Part shown: one piece after another, positions 1-7,639 of the stretch
Position numbering within the stretch: the first letter of the stretch is position 1
Layout of the letters: each line of letters starts with the position of its first letter
DNA from: JAJCYE01 sp036260105
GTDB taxonomy: Bacteria; Actinomycetota; CADDZG01; JAHWKV01
Length of the DNA stretch: 27,358 bases
Assembly: GCA_036260105.1 (NCBI GenBank)
Contig: DATAAN010000292.1
Span: 1 to 27,358, forward strand
Direction: 5' to 3'
Program-made: the position numbers and the translations under genes
The notes under the pieces: model-generated
The model's database searches: none
Told to the model about the DNA's origin: nothing
The model's input: only the letters and a program-made list of their open reading frames with translations

Positions 1-2
1 TG

Positions 3-272
3 GCGCCTGGAGTGGAGATCCTCGAGGCCGTTCCATCTCCAGAGCCGCCTCCGGCTGCGGCCCAGCCTTCGGTGGAGGAGCGGGAGGTGGCTCGAGTGCT
101 CGCCCAGCCCAGCCCCATAGCGGCGAGGCAGTCGGCATCGGCGTTCCCGCAAACCACGGTGATGCTCCTTGCAGGATTCTTCGGCACAACGCTGTTTATC
201 TCACTCACCGTTGCCATGGTGGCCGGCGGGCGCTGGCACAAGCGCCACCTCGCCGCCCGGCGGCGTAGCTAG
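3..272 (+). CDS. C-terminal part of a proline-rich membrane-anchored protein (partial)
   Basis: The frame is open to the left edge, so this is probably the tail of a gene that starts outside the window; a GTG at 12 is the first start codon inside it. The visible part is rich in Pro, Ala and Glu and then has one hydrophobic segment (about residues 50-70 counted from the GTG) followed by a basic tail ending RRRS. This is a typical C-terminal membrane anchor with a cytoplasmic basic end, placing the preceding part outside the cell. No catalytic or family motif is visible. A sortase signal is not present (no LPxTG). The family is not recognised. Confidence 0.5.
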   Translation, partial: APGVEILEAVPSPEPPPAAAQPSVEEREVARVLAQPSPIAARQSASAFPQTTVMLLAGFFGTTLFISLTVAMVAGGRWHKRHLAARRRS

Positions 273-352
273 AAACCTACCGGCCAGGCCTGGTCGCTAG
301 ACTGGCTTAGGTGTGCCCGCCGACCCTTGCCGCATGGCGGGCGCCCGCCGAA

Positions 353-425
353 GGGCCCGTAGCTCAGCGGTTAGAGCAGTGGACTCATAATCCATTGGTC
401 GTAGGTTCGATCCCTACCGGGCCCA
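353..425 (+). tRNA. tRNA with CAT anticodon (tRNA-Ile2 or elongator tRNA-Met)
   Basis: A complete cloverleaf can be drawn by hand. The acceptor stem GGGCCCG (353-359) pairs with CGGGCCC (418-424) and is followed by A73. The D arm is GCTC/GAGC. The anticodon arm GTGGA/TCCAT encloses loop CTCATAA with CAT at 386-388. The T arm is GTAGG/CCTAC around TTCGATC. CCA is not encoded. The paired first base (G1-C72) argues against initiator tRNA. The GACTCATAATC-type anticodon arm and the following TTGGTCG resemble tRNA-Ile2, which reads AUA after lysidine modification by TilS. Elongator tRNA-Met cannot be excluded by eye. Confidence 0.95.
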
Positions 426-440
426 CAAACTATGTCCTGT

Positions 441-551
441 TTCGGGTGATCCTTGACATTCCGGCTTCACCTGATGCTTTACACAGTTTCGGCTGATCCT
501 CTACATCGGCTTCGGCTGATCCTTGACAGTGGCTTCGGGTGATCCTTGACA
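441..551. repeat. Five phased copies of an 18-bp repeat next to the tRNA 3' end
   Basis: Copies of TTCGGSTGATCCTTGACA begin at 441, 466, 488, 511 and 534, so spacing is 22-25 bp. The first, fourth and fifth are near-identical; the third has two changes and the second four. The spacers are only 4-7 bp. Read on the other strand each copy is TGTCAAGGATCASCCGAA. Inference: multiple phased sites of this kind near one end are typical of transposase-binding arrays of IS21-like and related elements, so this could be a stranded IS end beside a tRNA. No transposase or matching opposite end is seen here. Confidence 0.7.
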
Positions 552-722
552 CTGCCTTTCTCCTAGACCCATCGAGGGTCGTCAGGAGGTGGGCCTGGGC
601 AGGATGACTACGACGTCAAGGCTGGAGGCCTGTCAGGTACTACAACGAGGCTCCGTCTCAGACCGCGCAAGCATGGGGCGCAAAAGCCGTTCGCCTTGCT
701 GTCCGGCCGTCGAGCGGCCGAC

Positions 723-1274
723 TCATCGCTGGTTACGGGGGTCGTCTTCCGGGTTCACATATTCCAAGCCGAACGGTCCGGTTCCGCTGAACTGCAGCAC
801 CGTCTCGGTGTCGAACCAAACGAAGTGTGCGATCCCGGGCGCCCGGTAACTGAAACCACCCGGCGGAACAGCCTCGGTGGCCGCCTGGTCGAAGACCTTC
901 CCCAGACCCTGGTGCAACATGCCGGAGATCACGGTCAGCTTCTCGATGCTCGGGTGGGTGTGCGGCATCAGGCGGGAGCCAGCCGGGAACTTCAGCCGGA
1001 ACGTGTAAGGCACCGGCAGGTTGGGCGGACCGCCTTCGATGAACGCGAGCTTTACCCCGTCGGGAAGGTAGGCCGCCGGAGGCGGCGGGTCCACCCAACG
1101 TATGTCCTGCGGCTGGAGGGTGAAGTGCTCAGCTTCCGGGCGCTCCCGGTGTACCCGCGGGGAGGAGGCGTGGTCAGTGGCCGACCGGGCGTTGGTCCCG
1201 CAGCCGCTTAGGAGCACTATCAGCGTCAACGCAACTGCGGCAGTCGTCCTGCCGCTCCAACCGACCCGGCTCAT
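723..1274 (-). CDS. Secreted cupin-domain lipoprotein
   Basis: 183 residues with an N-terminal signal peptide ending in lipobox LLSGC, so Cys25 should be lipidated and the protein held on the outer face of the membrane. Residues 85-165 contain a single cupin domain. Motif 1 is textbook: G-x5-H-x-H-x3-E-x6-G with His105, His107 and Glu111. Motif 2 is GGFSYRAPGIAHF with His150. These four residues are the usual metal ligands of cupins, so a metal-binding beta barrel is expected; the substrate is unknown. The ATG at 1274 is preceded by AGAGGGAG, a good ribosome site. The gene is monocistronic and divergent from the SARP regulator across about 100 bp. A carbohydrate-, phenolic- or signal-binding role cannot be told apart from sequence. 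Confidence 0.85.
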   Translation of the reverse strand: MSRVGWSGRTTAAVALTLIVLLSGCGTNARSATDHASSPRVHRERPEAEHFTLQPQDIRWVDPPPPAAYLPDGVKLAFIEGGPPNLPVPYTFRLKFPAGSRLMPHTHPSIEKLTVISGMLHQGLGKVFDQAATEAVPPGGFSYRAPGIAHFVWFDTETVLQFSGTGPFGLEYVNPEDDPRNQR

Positions 1275-1378
1275 AACCGCTCCCTCTTGACTTGCGAACC
1301 CCCTTGCCGGGGGCCCCTCACCGGTAAAGACTAGGAGGACTATGTAGCAGTTTTGTTGCCGCCAAGGAAGGCTCAGAT

Positions 1379-2182
1379 TTGACGGTCCCGGACCTCGACA
1401 TCCGCCTGCTGGGACGGTTCTCCGTTCGACGGGCCGGCCGGGAGATTCCCAGCTCGGCGTTCCAGGGTCGCCTTGTCCGGATGCTTCTTCGCCTGCTGAT
1501 CACCCGACCTGGGCAGTTGGTCACTCGAGACTACCTGACCGAATGCCTGTGGCCGCGCAGGGCGCCGGCCGACCCCGAGCGAAACCTCAATGTCATGGTG
1601 GCCCGGGCTCGCCGTGCGCTGGGAGATCCCCGTCTGATCGTGACCGGTTCGGGCGGCTACTTCTTCCAACCCGCCTCCGGCTGCGTCGTGGACGCCGAGT
1701 TGTTTCTCGACAAGGTCCGTTCCGGCCGAAAGCATCTGAACGATGGGCTTGCGGATGCCGCTCTCTCCGACTTTCAATCAGCCCTTGACCTCTGGGCCGG
1801 CGAGCCCATTACCGAGGATGCCTACGAGGACTGGGCGCAAGACTACCGGCGACGCCTATCGGGCGCCCTTCTCGAGGCGCTGGAGGGCGCTGCTGCCGCT
1901 GCCCTGAGCGCGGGATGGGCTGCCGATGCTGCTGCGCTATCGGGATCAGCAGCGGCGCGGGAGCCCTTGCGTGAGGCATCGCACATTCTGCTGGCGCGCT
2001 CTCTCGCCGCGACGGGGGACACAGCTGGAGCCCTGGCCGCCCTGAGAGCCTTCCAGTCCCGTCTGCTGGAACAGCTTGGGCTCGACGCCTCCCCCGGCAT
2101 GGTCAGCCTGGAACAGGACCTTCTTCGCGGAGTGCTCCACGTTCCAGGGCGTGCTTCCGCATTCGTCGCTCCGCCGGCTTGA
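1379..2182 (+). CDS. SARP/BTAD-family transcriptional regulator, probably truncated
   Basis: 267 residues with the two-domain plan of Streptomyces antibiotic regulatory proteins. Residues about 5-95 are an OmpR-like winged helix, with LLGRFSVRRAGREI at the start and LWPRRAPADPERNLNVMVARARRALG near the recognition region in shorter pieces. Residues 100-250 are the helical bacterial transcriptional activation (BTAD) domain. The chosen start is TTG at 1379, with AAGGAAGG about 8 bp upstream. The last 15 or so residues do not look like BTAD sequence, and the next nucleotides encode an out-of-frame P-loop ATPase. I infer that this was the N-terminal half of a larger SARP-ATPase regulator cut off by a frameshift near 2130-2165. 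DNA binding may survive, but ATPase control would be lost. A naturally short SARP is the alternative. Confidence 0.75.
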   Translation: MTVPDLDIRLLGRFSVRRAGREIPSSAFQGRLVRMLLRLLITRPGQLVTRDYLTECLWPRRAPADPERNLNVMVARARRALGDPRLIVTGSGGYFFQPASGCVVDAELFLDKVRSGRKHLNDGLADAALSDFQSALDLWAGEPITEDAYEDWAQDYRRRLSGALLEALEGAAAAALSAGWAADAAALSGSAAAREPLREASHILLARSLAATGDTAGALAALRAFQSRLLEQLGLDASPGMVSLEQDLLRGVLHVPGRASAFVAPPA

Positions 2183-2515
2183 TGAGTTGTCCTTCGCAGG
2201 CCGGAGGTTCGAGCTACAGACCCTTGTCAGGGCGATCGGCGGAACCGGCTTCGCCACGGTGGTCGTACGCGGACCCGCGGGCTCGGGGAAGACACGCTTG
2301 GTCCAGCACCCGCCCGAGGGCTCACCCGGCTGGTGTTGTACGGCCCGACCTTCTCGGCGAAGCGGGAGGAGCCGTGGTCCCTGGTCCGCACCCTTCTGGG
2401 TGAGTCGACAGCGCTCTTCCCCGACTCGGTGGAAGGCCTGCCCTCGCGGATCTCAGTCGGCCGGAAGACGTAGCGGGACCCGCATTACCGGAGGCCGATC
2501 CGGTGGAGAGGATCG
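2130..2515 (+). pseudogene. Remnant of the AAA/NB-ARC-like ATPase domain of the SARP regulator
   Basis: Three consecutive pieces of one ATPase domain lie in three different frames. Piece 1 (about 2160-2308) reads LDELSFAGRRFELQTL followed by a Walker A GPAGSGKT encoded at 2271-2294. Piece 2 (2318-2470) is shifted and reads LTRLVLYGPTFSAKREEPW, then LVRTLLGESTALFPDSVEGL, then hits TAG at 2471. Piece 3 (from 2467) is shifted again and reads VAGPALPEADPVERIVGG. This order (GRR-E, Walker A, a strand plus a long helix) is what follows BTAD in large SARP/LuxR-type regulators. The rest of the domain is missing, replaced by the metalloprotease gene. Sequencing indels could explain the shifts but not the missing remainder. 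Confidence 0.7.
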
Positions 2516-2518
2516 TTG

Positions 2519-3643
2519 GTGGAGCGCAAGCTGCTGTTGGTCCTAAGTGGCGCCCTGGTGCTGGCCGCCGGCGCGGTGTGGTTCCTCGCTGAGAACGAGA
2601 CAGGCCTGCCCAAGCCTGAACCGAACACCGAGTCCTCGCCTTCGATAGCGTCGGTGATCCCCGAACTCTCGGCGTTTGTCGAGCGAGCACGCGGCCGGCG
2701 GTTCCTGGAGGAGGTGAAGGTCCGCGTGCTCTCGGAACCAATGTTCAATGAAGAGCTCGAGAAGATGGCCCCAAATCCCGAGGAGGTCGCCCGTTCGCAG
2801 GCGGTCCTGACCGTCCTGGGGCTGCTGCCGCCAGAGACCGATTTCGCCGCCCTCCTGGCGGCTTCCGATCAGCCTACAGTCGGCTTCTATGACCCGGCCA
2901 ACAAAGAGCTTGTGACGAGGGCCGAGGTGACTCCGTTCCTTCGGAGGGTCCTGGTGCACGAGCTAACCCATGCCCTGGACGACCAACACTTCGGAATCGG
3001 CCGGGGGATTGCAGGCGACGAGGCGGCCGCCGCCTTCAAATCCCTGATCGAAGGCAGTGCAATCCGAGTCGAGCGGCTCTACGTGAGCTCGCTGCCGGCG
3101 GCCGTGCAGGACCAGATTCAGGAGGAGGAGGAGCGGATTCGGGCTGGGACCGAGGTCCCTCCGGCCGTCGAGCAGCTTCTCGGCTTTCCGTACGTTTTCG
3201 GCCCAGCCTTCGTCGAAGCCCTTCTGCGAGAAGGCGCCGACCGGCTCGACCAGGCCTTCTCATCGCCTCCCACGAGCTCGGAGCAGGTGCTCGACCCTGC
3301 ACGTTACCTATCAGGGGACGCGCCTCGGGTCGTTACCACTCCTCGGGCCGAGGGAGCAGCAATCGACGACGGAGAGATCGGCCCGCTCCTGCTCCGGCTG
3401 CTGCTGGATTCGAGGCTCGACCCTGCGGTCGCCGAGGAAGCCGCCACCGGCTGGGATGGCGATCGCTACGTCACATGGCGCAGCCCCGACGGACGGACAT
3501 GCCTTCGGGCCCAGTTCGCCGTCGACGCTCCGGAGGATGCCAGCCAGCTCCAGTCCGCTCTCGCCCAATGGGTCAGCCGGGTGACCGATCGGGAGGTCGA
3601 TTCCGCGGGGTTGCTGCTGAAGGCCTGCGGCCACCGCCAGTGA
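2519..3643 (+). CDS. Membrane-anchored HExxH zinc metalloprotease
   Basis: About 374 residues. An N-terminal hydrophobic stretch (LLLVLSGALVLAAGAVWFLA) acts as a signal anchor or uncleaved signal peptide, and the rest is extracytoplasmic. Around residue 147 is VHELTHALDDQHF, the HExxH zinc-binding site with catalytic Glu. About 27 residues later LIEGSA offers the third ligand Glu in the gluzincin pattern (E-G-x-A). The C-terminal half is helical with no other motif. This layout matches uncharacterised actinobacterial secreted metallopeptidases; the substrate is unknown. GTG 2519 is preferred because GGAGAGGA ends 6 bp upstream; TTG at 2516 is in the same frame. The gene begins exactly where the decayed ATPase stops, so its promoter may have changed. 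Confidence 0.8.
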   Translation: MERKLLLVLSGALVLAAGAVWFLAENETGLPKPEPNTESSPSIASVIPELSAFVERARGRRFLEEVKVRVLSEPMFNEELEKMAPNPEEVARSQAVLTVLGLLPPETDFAALLAASDQPTVGFYDPANKELVTRAEVTPFLRRVLVHELTHALDDQHFGIGRGIAGDEAAAAFKSLIEGSAIRVERLYVSSLPAAVQDQIQEEEERIRAGTEVPPAVEQLLGFPYVFGPAFVEALLREGADRLDQAFSSPPTSSEQVLDPARYLSGDAPRVVTTPRAEGAAIDDGEIGPLLLRLLLDSRLDPAVAEEAATGWDGDRYVTWRSPDGRTCLRAQFAVDAPEDASQLQSALAQWVSRVTDREVDSAGLLLKACGHRQ

Positions 3644-4080
3644 GAGTTGGCCTTGAACGGGCGGGGACGAGGCTTTATGACGGCAGCAGCTTGGCCGGCG
3701 CTCGAATTCGGCTGCGGGGGTCGGAGCGAACTAGCCGGCGACGGCATCTGTCCTAGCCGGTCCGGCTTACGGAATCGTCCGCCTGAAACGAGTGGTGACC
3801 ACTCTTACGTTCGAGTGCGGCTAATGACACCGTCTTGACCGGTGGACGGCGAACGGCGGTCCCCTTCGAACGTGGCTGGAATGCGACTGCTCCACAGGCG
3901 TGCCGATGGGGGCGCTGATCCGCCTCGAGGGGACGGCCGAAAAAGAAAGTGGTCGCCAACTCTTGCCAGCCGGTTTGCAGACCGAAAGGGTGGAGTCCGA
4001 TAACCGAAGTAGTTCGTGAACACCCGTGGACGCCGGCGCTCAAAGGACCGTCGAACGAACCGAACAAGGAGGCGGGGGCC
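3644..4080. other. 437-bp gene-free stretch upstream of the beta-helix gene
   Basis: No open frame in this interval has coding character or a ribosome site. It contains the 15-bp palindrome at 3790-3804 and probably the promoter of the beta-helix gene, but no confident -35/-10 pair or known riboswitch fold was recognised. Confidence 0.5.
3790..3804. promoter_or_regulatory. Palindrome GAGTGGT-G-ACCACTC, possible operator
   Basis: Seven-base arms repeat perfectly around one central base. It lies about 277 bp upstream of the beta-helix start, in the long non-coding stretch. The dyad size suits a dimeric regulator such as a GntR or TetR type, but no such regulator is encoded nearby. There is no T-run, so it is not a terminator. 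Confidence 0.35.
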
Positions 4081-5349
4081 ATGACAGAAAGAAGGAGATC
4101 GACGAACCGGAGGAGTGCCGTACTCCTAGTTGTTGCCCTGTTGGGGGTCTTGGCCGGACCGGCAAAGGCACAGTCGAAGCCGCTCGTTGTGGACAAGGAC
4201 CGAGCCCAATGCCCGAACGCCGACTTCACCTCCATCCAGCAGGCCGTTGCGGCGGCCGCGCCGAACGACGAAATCCACGTCTGTCCGGACCTGTACACCG
4301 AGAGTGTGACGATCGACAAGCCGGTCAAGTTGCGGGGTCGATTGGGGGCGGTGCAAGCAGAGAACTGCTTCACGCCGGCACAGGCGAGTGACCCGACCCG
4401 TCAGGCGATCGTGGACGGCGGGGATCACTCATTCAGGCTCGCGGCCAACGACATCCTCCTCGAGGGTTTCGTCGTCGAGGGCGCGACGAGGGGTATCGAC
4501 TCGAGCGACGGCTTCTCGGGCTACCTCATCCGCCACAACCTGATCCAGCGCAACTCCCTTGACGGGGTGGATCTGCACAGCGGTGGTGCCACGACGACCC
4601 GCGCCCATCACAACTGCTTCCGGGAGAACGCCCGCGGAGCGCTTGTATCCGAGCGGGGCAACTTGCACAACGCGCTCATCGACCACAACCAGTCCTTCCG
4701 CAACGGAGAGGGCTTGGCCCTGGTCGGTCCCGGATCACGGACCGCCGTCAGGCTTGAGCACAACGTCTCGCACGAAGATCGATTGGTCGGCTTCGCGATG
4801 CAGAATTCGCAAGAGAGCACTGTCGCCCACAACAAGGCGACGGCGTTGCCCCCGGCTCCCGGGCAGTTCAACTTCCCCATCGTCATCGGGGGAGGCAACC
4901 TCGCCCTGCAAATAAGCCACAACGACGTCGAAGGAGGCGGCTCCGGGATCCTCTTCTCACTAGCCGTCTTCCTTGCCAGGTTTCCTTCGAGCACCGACCT
5001 CGAGGTAAGGGGAAACACGGTGCGCGGCGCCCAGGTCGACGGCATCAGACTCGCCGGAAACGCCGTTCACAACTCTTCCTTCATTGACAACCAGACGATG
5101 GATAACGGGCGTGACGGCATCAGTCTCGGGGCACAGAACACGAGCAATCGCTTCGAGCGCAACCACGCCCGGGACAACCGCCGGGATGGCATTCGCGTGG
5201 GGACCGGTGTCAGCGGCAACACATTCGAAGGTAACCAGCTAAGAGGCAACGGAGAGCATGACGCCCATGACGACAGCCGGCTCGCGAACGTCTGGGTAAA
5301 CAACCACTGCAAGACAGACTTCCCAGCCGGAACTATCTGCGTTCCCTGA
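4081..5349 (+). CDS. Secreted right-handed parallel beta-helix protein (NosD/PbH1-repeat type)
   Basis: 422 residues from ATG 4081, which has AAGGAGG 8 bp upstream. A signal peptide ends AGPAKA-Q (cleavage near residue 29). The mature start has FTSIQQAVAAAAPNDEIHV and then IDKPVKLRG, the usual cap of pectate-lyase-fold proteins. From about residue 110 to the end there are repeated coils of about 22 residues rich in Asn and Gly, such as LIRHNLIQRNSLDGVDL, TVAHNKAT, LEVRGNTVRGAQVDGIRL and RFERNHARDNRRDGIRV. These are PbH1 repeats with an Asn ladder. The fold is shared by polysaccharide lyases, glycosidases and NosD-type copper-handling proteins; no catalytic set can be assigned by eye. It is exported and probably acts on or binds surface or environmental polysaccharide. 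Confidence 0.85.
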   Translation: MTERRRSTNRRSAVLLVVALLGVLAGPAKAQSKPLVVDKDRAQCPNADFTSIQQAVAAAAPNDEIHVCPDLYTESVTIDKPVKLRGRLGAVQAENCFTPAQASDPTRQAIVDGGDHSFRLAANDILLEGFVVEGATRGIDSSDGFSGYLIRHNLIQRNSLDGVDLHSGGATTTRAHHNCFRENARGALVSERGNLHNALIDHNQSFRNGEGLALVGPGSRTAVRLEHNVSHEDRLVGFAMQNSQESTVAHNKATALPPAPGQFNFPIVIGGGNLALQISHNDVEGGGSGILFSLAVFLARFPSSTDLEVRGNTVRGAQVDGIRLAGNAVHNSSFIDNQTMDNGRDGISLGAQNTSNRFERNHARDNRRDGIRVGTGVSGNTFEGNQLRGNGEHDAHDDSRLANVWVNNHCKTDFPAGTICVP

Positions 5350-5421
5350 GGCCTGATCGGTCGATCCTCGTGACATCGCTTGTAGGACCCGTCCTGGGCA
5401 CACTTCAAACCATGGTCAGTG

Positions 5422-5443
5422 AAGGCGACGAACTAGTCGCCTT
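5422..5443 (+). terminator. Hairpin terminator after the beta-helix gene
   Basis: AAGGCGAC (5422-5429) pairs perfectly with GTCGCCTT (5436-5443) across a six-base loop, and a short T-run (TTT at 5442-5444) closes the stem. It lies 73 bp after the beta-helix stop and just before the importer operon, where a transcript end is expected. The T-run is short, so efficiency is uncertain. Confidence 0.55.
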
Positions 5444-5465
5444 TCTGGCCGAGGGTGGTATCGCC

Positions 5466-5478
5466 TAACATCAGGCCG
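5466..5478 (+). promoter_or_regulatory. -10 element TAACAT six bases before a GTG start (leaderless promoter)
   Basis: TAACAT (5466-5471) is followed by six bases and then GTG at 5478, so transcription would begin at or next to the start codon. No ribosome-binding site precedes the GTG. A 17-bp spacer leads back to a poor -35 (TTCTGG). Inverted arms ATCGCC (5460-5465) and GGCGAT (5480-5485) also flank the start codon. The leaderless reading is inferred. Confidence 0.4.
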
Positions 5479-6554
5479 TGGCGATCCAAGTTCGCGACGC
5501 CGGACCGATGGCTGCTATCGGGCTCCGCAAGAAGCGGCCGAAAGGACTCTTCCGGACTTCGTCGCTCCGGGCGCTGGGCCTGACCGCGTCGGTTGCCGCC
5601 CTGTGCCTGGTCGCGCTGGCCAGCGTCGCCTACGGGTCAAAGCAGATTCCATTCGGCACTGTGGTCGATTCCTTTGTCTCGTTCGACCCGCAGCTGAGTG
5701 ACCACGTGATCGTGCGTTCCCTTCGAGTGCCGAGGAACGTCGTGGGATTGATGGTCGGTGCTGCGCTGGGCCTCGCAGGAGCGGTGATGCAGGGCGTCGC
5801 GCGAAATCCCCTGGCGGATCCGGGCCTCCTCGGCGTCAGCGCGGGGGCCTCCCTCTTCGTGGTCCTTGGGATCTTCGTCTTCGGTATCGGCACGCTGCTC
5901 GGCTATGTCTGGTTCGCCTTTGCAGGAGCCCTGATCGCCTCCGTCGTCGTCTTTGCTCTCGGCTCACTCGGGCGGGAGGGGGCAACGCCGGTGAAGCTCG
6001 CGCTGGCCGGGGCAGCAGTCAGCGCCTTTCTTACGTCAGTGACGACCGCTGTCCTGCTGATCGACGTCGCGACGCTGGACCAGTACCGGTTCTGGTCGGT
6101 CGGGTCGCTGGCTGGCCGGACGCCGCAGGTTGCCGCCCAAGTCGCTCCGTTCCTGCTGGTCGGCAGCCTCATGGCGCTCGCTTCCGGACGGCTGCTGAAC
6201 GCTTTGTCGCTCGGTGACGACGTCGCCCGGTCGCTCGGACAGAAAGTCGGGTTGGCGCGTGTTTACTCGGCAGCGGCGGTGGTGCTGCTCACCGGCGCGG
6301 CGACGGCGGCCGCCGGGCCGATCGGCTTCGTTGGCCTCACCGTGCCGCACATCGCGCGGGTGATCACCGGACCCGACTACCGGTGGGTTCTTCCGTACTC
6401 CGCCGTGCTGGCCCCCATCCTGCTTTTGGGATCCGACGTCATCGGGCGGGTCATCGCTCGTCCTGGGGAGGTGCAGGTCGGCATCGTCACCGCCCTAGTG
6501 GGTTCGCCGTTCTTCGTGGCTCTGGTCCGGCGGCGCAAGCTGGCGGAGATTTAG
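5478..6554 (+). CDS. FecCD-family iron-siderophore ABC transporter permease 1
   Basis: 358 residues, one of two permease subunits of a type II (BtuCD-like) importer in the cytoplasmic membrane. Eight to ten hydrophobic helices run from about residue 30 to the C-terminus. Family hallmarks are visible: LRVPRNVVGLMVGAALGLAG and the following MQGVARNPLADPGLLGVSAG in the first half, DDVARSLGQKVG, and GPIGFVGLTVPHIARV, the coupling region near the cytoplasmic loop that contacts the ATPase. The GTG start at 5478 lacks a clear ribosome site and may be leaderless; ATG 5508 is an in-frame alternative. Its stop TAG is directly followed by the GTG of the second permease, so the two are translationally coupled. 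Ferric siderophore is the most likely substrate; heme or cobalamin is possible. Confidence 0.92.
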   Translation: MAIQVRDAGPMAAIGLRKKRPKGLFRTSSLRALGLTASVAALCLVALASVAYGSKQIPFGTVVDSFVSFDPQLSDHVIVRSLRVPRNVVGLMVGAALGLAGAVMQGVARNPLADPGLLGVSAGASLFVVLGIFVFGIGTLLGYVWFAFAGALIASVVVFALGSLGREGATPVKLALAGAAVSAFLTSVTTAVLLIDVATLDQYRFWSVGSLAGRTPQVAAQVAPFLLVGSLMALASGRLLNALSLGDDVARSLGQKVGLARVYSAAAVVLLTGAATAAAGPIGFVGLTVPHIARVITGPDYRWVLPYSAVLAPILLLGSDVIGRVIARPGEVQVGIVTALVGSPFFVALVRRRKLAEI

Positions 6555-7637
6555 GTGCGGTTCCGCCGCCCCGTCCTCAACACCGGCCCTTCGACACTCG
6601 TCGGGCCGGCCGGACGAGTGTCTACGGAGCGGAGGGCCCGGGACGCCGGCACGGCCAGGCAGATCTCCGCCGGCGTCATTCTGGCCGCACTCCTTGCCCT
6701 TTTCTTTGCCGTCGCCCTTAGCGTAGGAGACTTTCCTATTCCAGTGGCCGACGTGGTTCCCGCCATATTCGGGTTCGGCAACCCCGACTCACACTTCATC
6801 GTCCAGACGCTTCGGCTGCCCCGGGCGCTCAGCGCAGTCTTCGTCGGAGGGGCGTTCGGGTTGTCGGGCGCAATCTTCCAAGGCCTCGCCCGCAACCCTC
6901 TGGCGTCTCCGGACATCATGGGCATCACCTCGGGAGCTGCGGCGACTGCGGTGTTCCTCATCGTGATCCTGGAAGCCGGTGGGCTGGTCGTCAGTCTCGG
7001 GGCGTTCGCCGGCGCTCTGGCCACCGCAGCTGTCATCTACGCCGTGGCTTACCGCAAGGGGATCTCCTCCTACCGGCTGGTCCTGGTGGGCATCGGAATC
7101 GCCGCTGTCCTTTCCAGCGTGACCTCCTATCTGCTGACCCGGGCCGAGATCTGGGACACCCAGCGCGCCACCGTCTGGTTGACCGGAAGCCTCAATGGCA
7201 GAGGTTGGGAGCACGTCCGCCCGGTAGGACTGGCCATGCTCGTGCTGCTTCCCTGGGTGATGGCCCTGGCGCGTCCCCTGCGGGCGATGCAGCTGGGGGA
7301 CGACGCAGCCAGAGGCCTTGGGGTGGCGGTTGAGAGTCAGAGGCGTTATCTGATCCTCGCCGCTGTCGGGCTGGCCGCGGTTGCGACCGCCTCGGCCGGG
7401 CCCGTCGCTTTCGTTGCTTTCGTCGCGCCCGCTATCGCCCGGCGCCTGACCCGCTCCAGCCTCACGCTTCTTCCCTCGGCCCTCGCAGGGGCGCTGCTGC
7501 TGCTTGTGTCGGATCTGGCGGCCCGGAAGTCATTCGCTCCCGTGGAGCTTCCGGCCGGGATCGTTACCGGAAGCATGGGCGCCCCGTACCTGCTCTGGCT
7601 GCTCGCCCGAGGCAACCGGCTGGGACGGGCCGGATAA
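6555..7637 (+). CDS. FecCD-family iron-siderophore ABC transporter permease 2
   Basis: 360 residues, the partner permease. It starts with GTG immediately after the previous stop. Residues 1-35 are a polar, Arg-rich cytoplasmic N-terminus; membrane helices follow. Marker segments are LRLPRALSAVFVGGAFGLSG, QGLARNPLASPDIMGITSG, DDAARGLGVAVESQRR and the coupling-helix region GPVAFVAFVAPAIARRL. Two distinct FecCD subunits, rather than one duplicated gene, point to a heterodimeric pore as in FepD/FepG or FecC/FecD. It is transcribed with permease 1 and the ATPase. No neighbouring gene encodes the periplasmic-type binding lipoprotein that such a transporter needs. Confidence 0.92.
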   Translation: MRFRRPVLNTGPSTLVGPAGRVSTERRARDAGTARQISAGVILAALLALFFAVALSVGDFPIPVADVVPAIFGFGNPDSHFIVQTLRLPRALSAVFVGGAFGLSGAIFQGLARNPLASPDIMGITSGAAATAVFLIVILEAGGLVVSLGAFAGALATAAVIYAVAYRKGISSYRLVLVGIGIAAVLSSVTSYLLTRAEIWDTQRATVWLTGSLNGRGWEHVRPVGLAMLVLLPWVMALARPLRAMQLGDDAARGLGVAVESQRRYLILAAVGLAAVATASAGPVAFVAFVAPAIARRLTRSSLTLLPSALAGALLLLVSDLAARKSFAPVELPAGIVTGSMGAPYLLWLLARGNRLGRAG

Positions 7638-7639
7638 CC

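Noticed and set aside
441..551. CRISPR array
   Set aside because: Repeats of 18 bp with spacers of only 4-7 bp and divergent copies do not fit CRISPR, and there are no cas genes.
560..722. Transposase-like peptide piece (RYYNEAPSQTAQAW) beside the repeats
   Set aside because: Too short, bounded by a stop and without a second matching motif; it cannot be told from chance.
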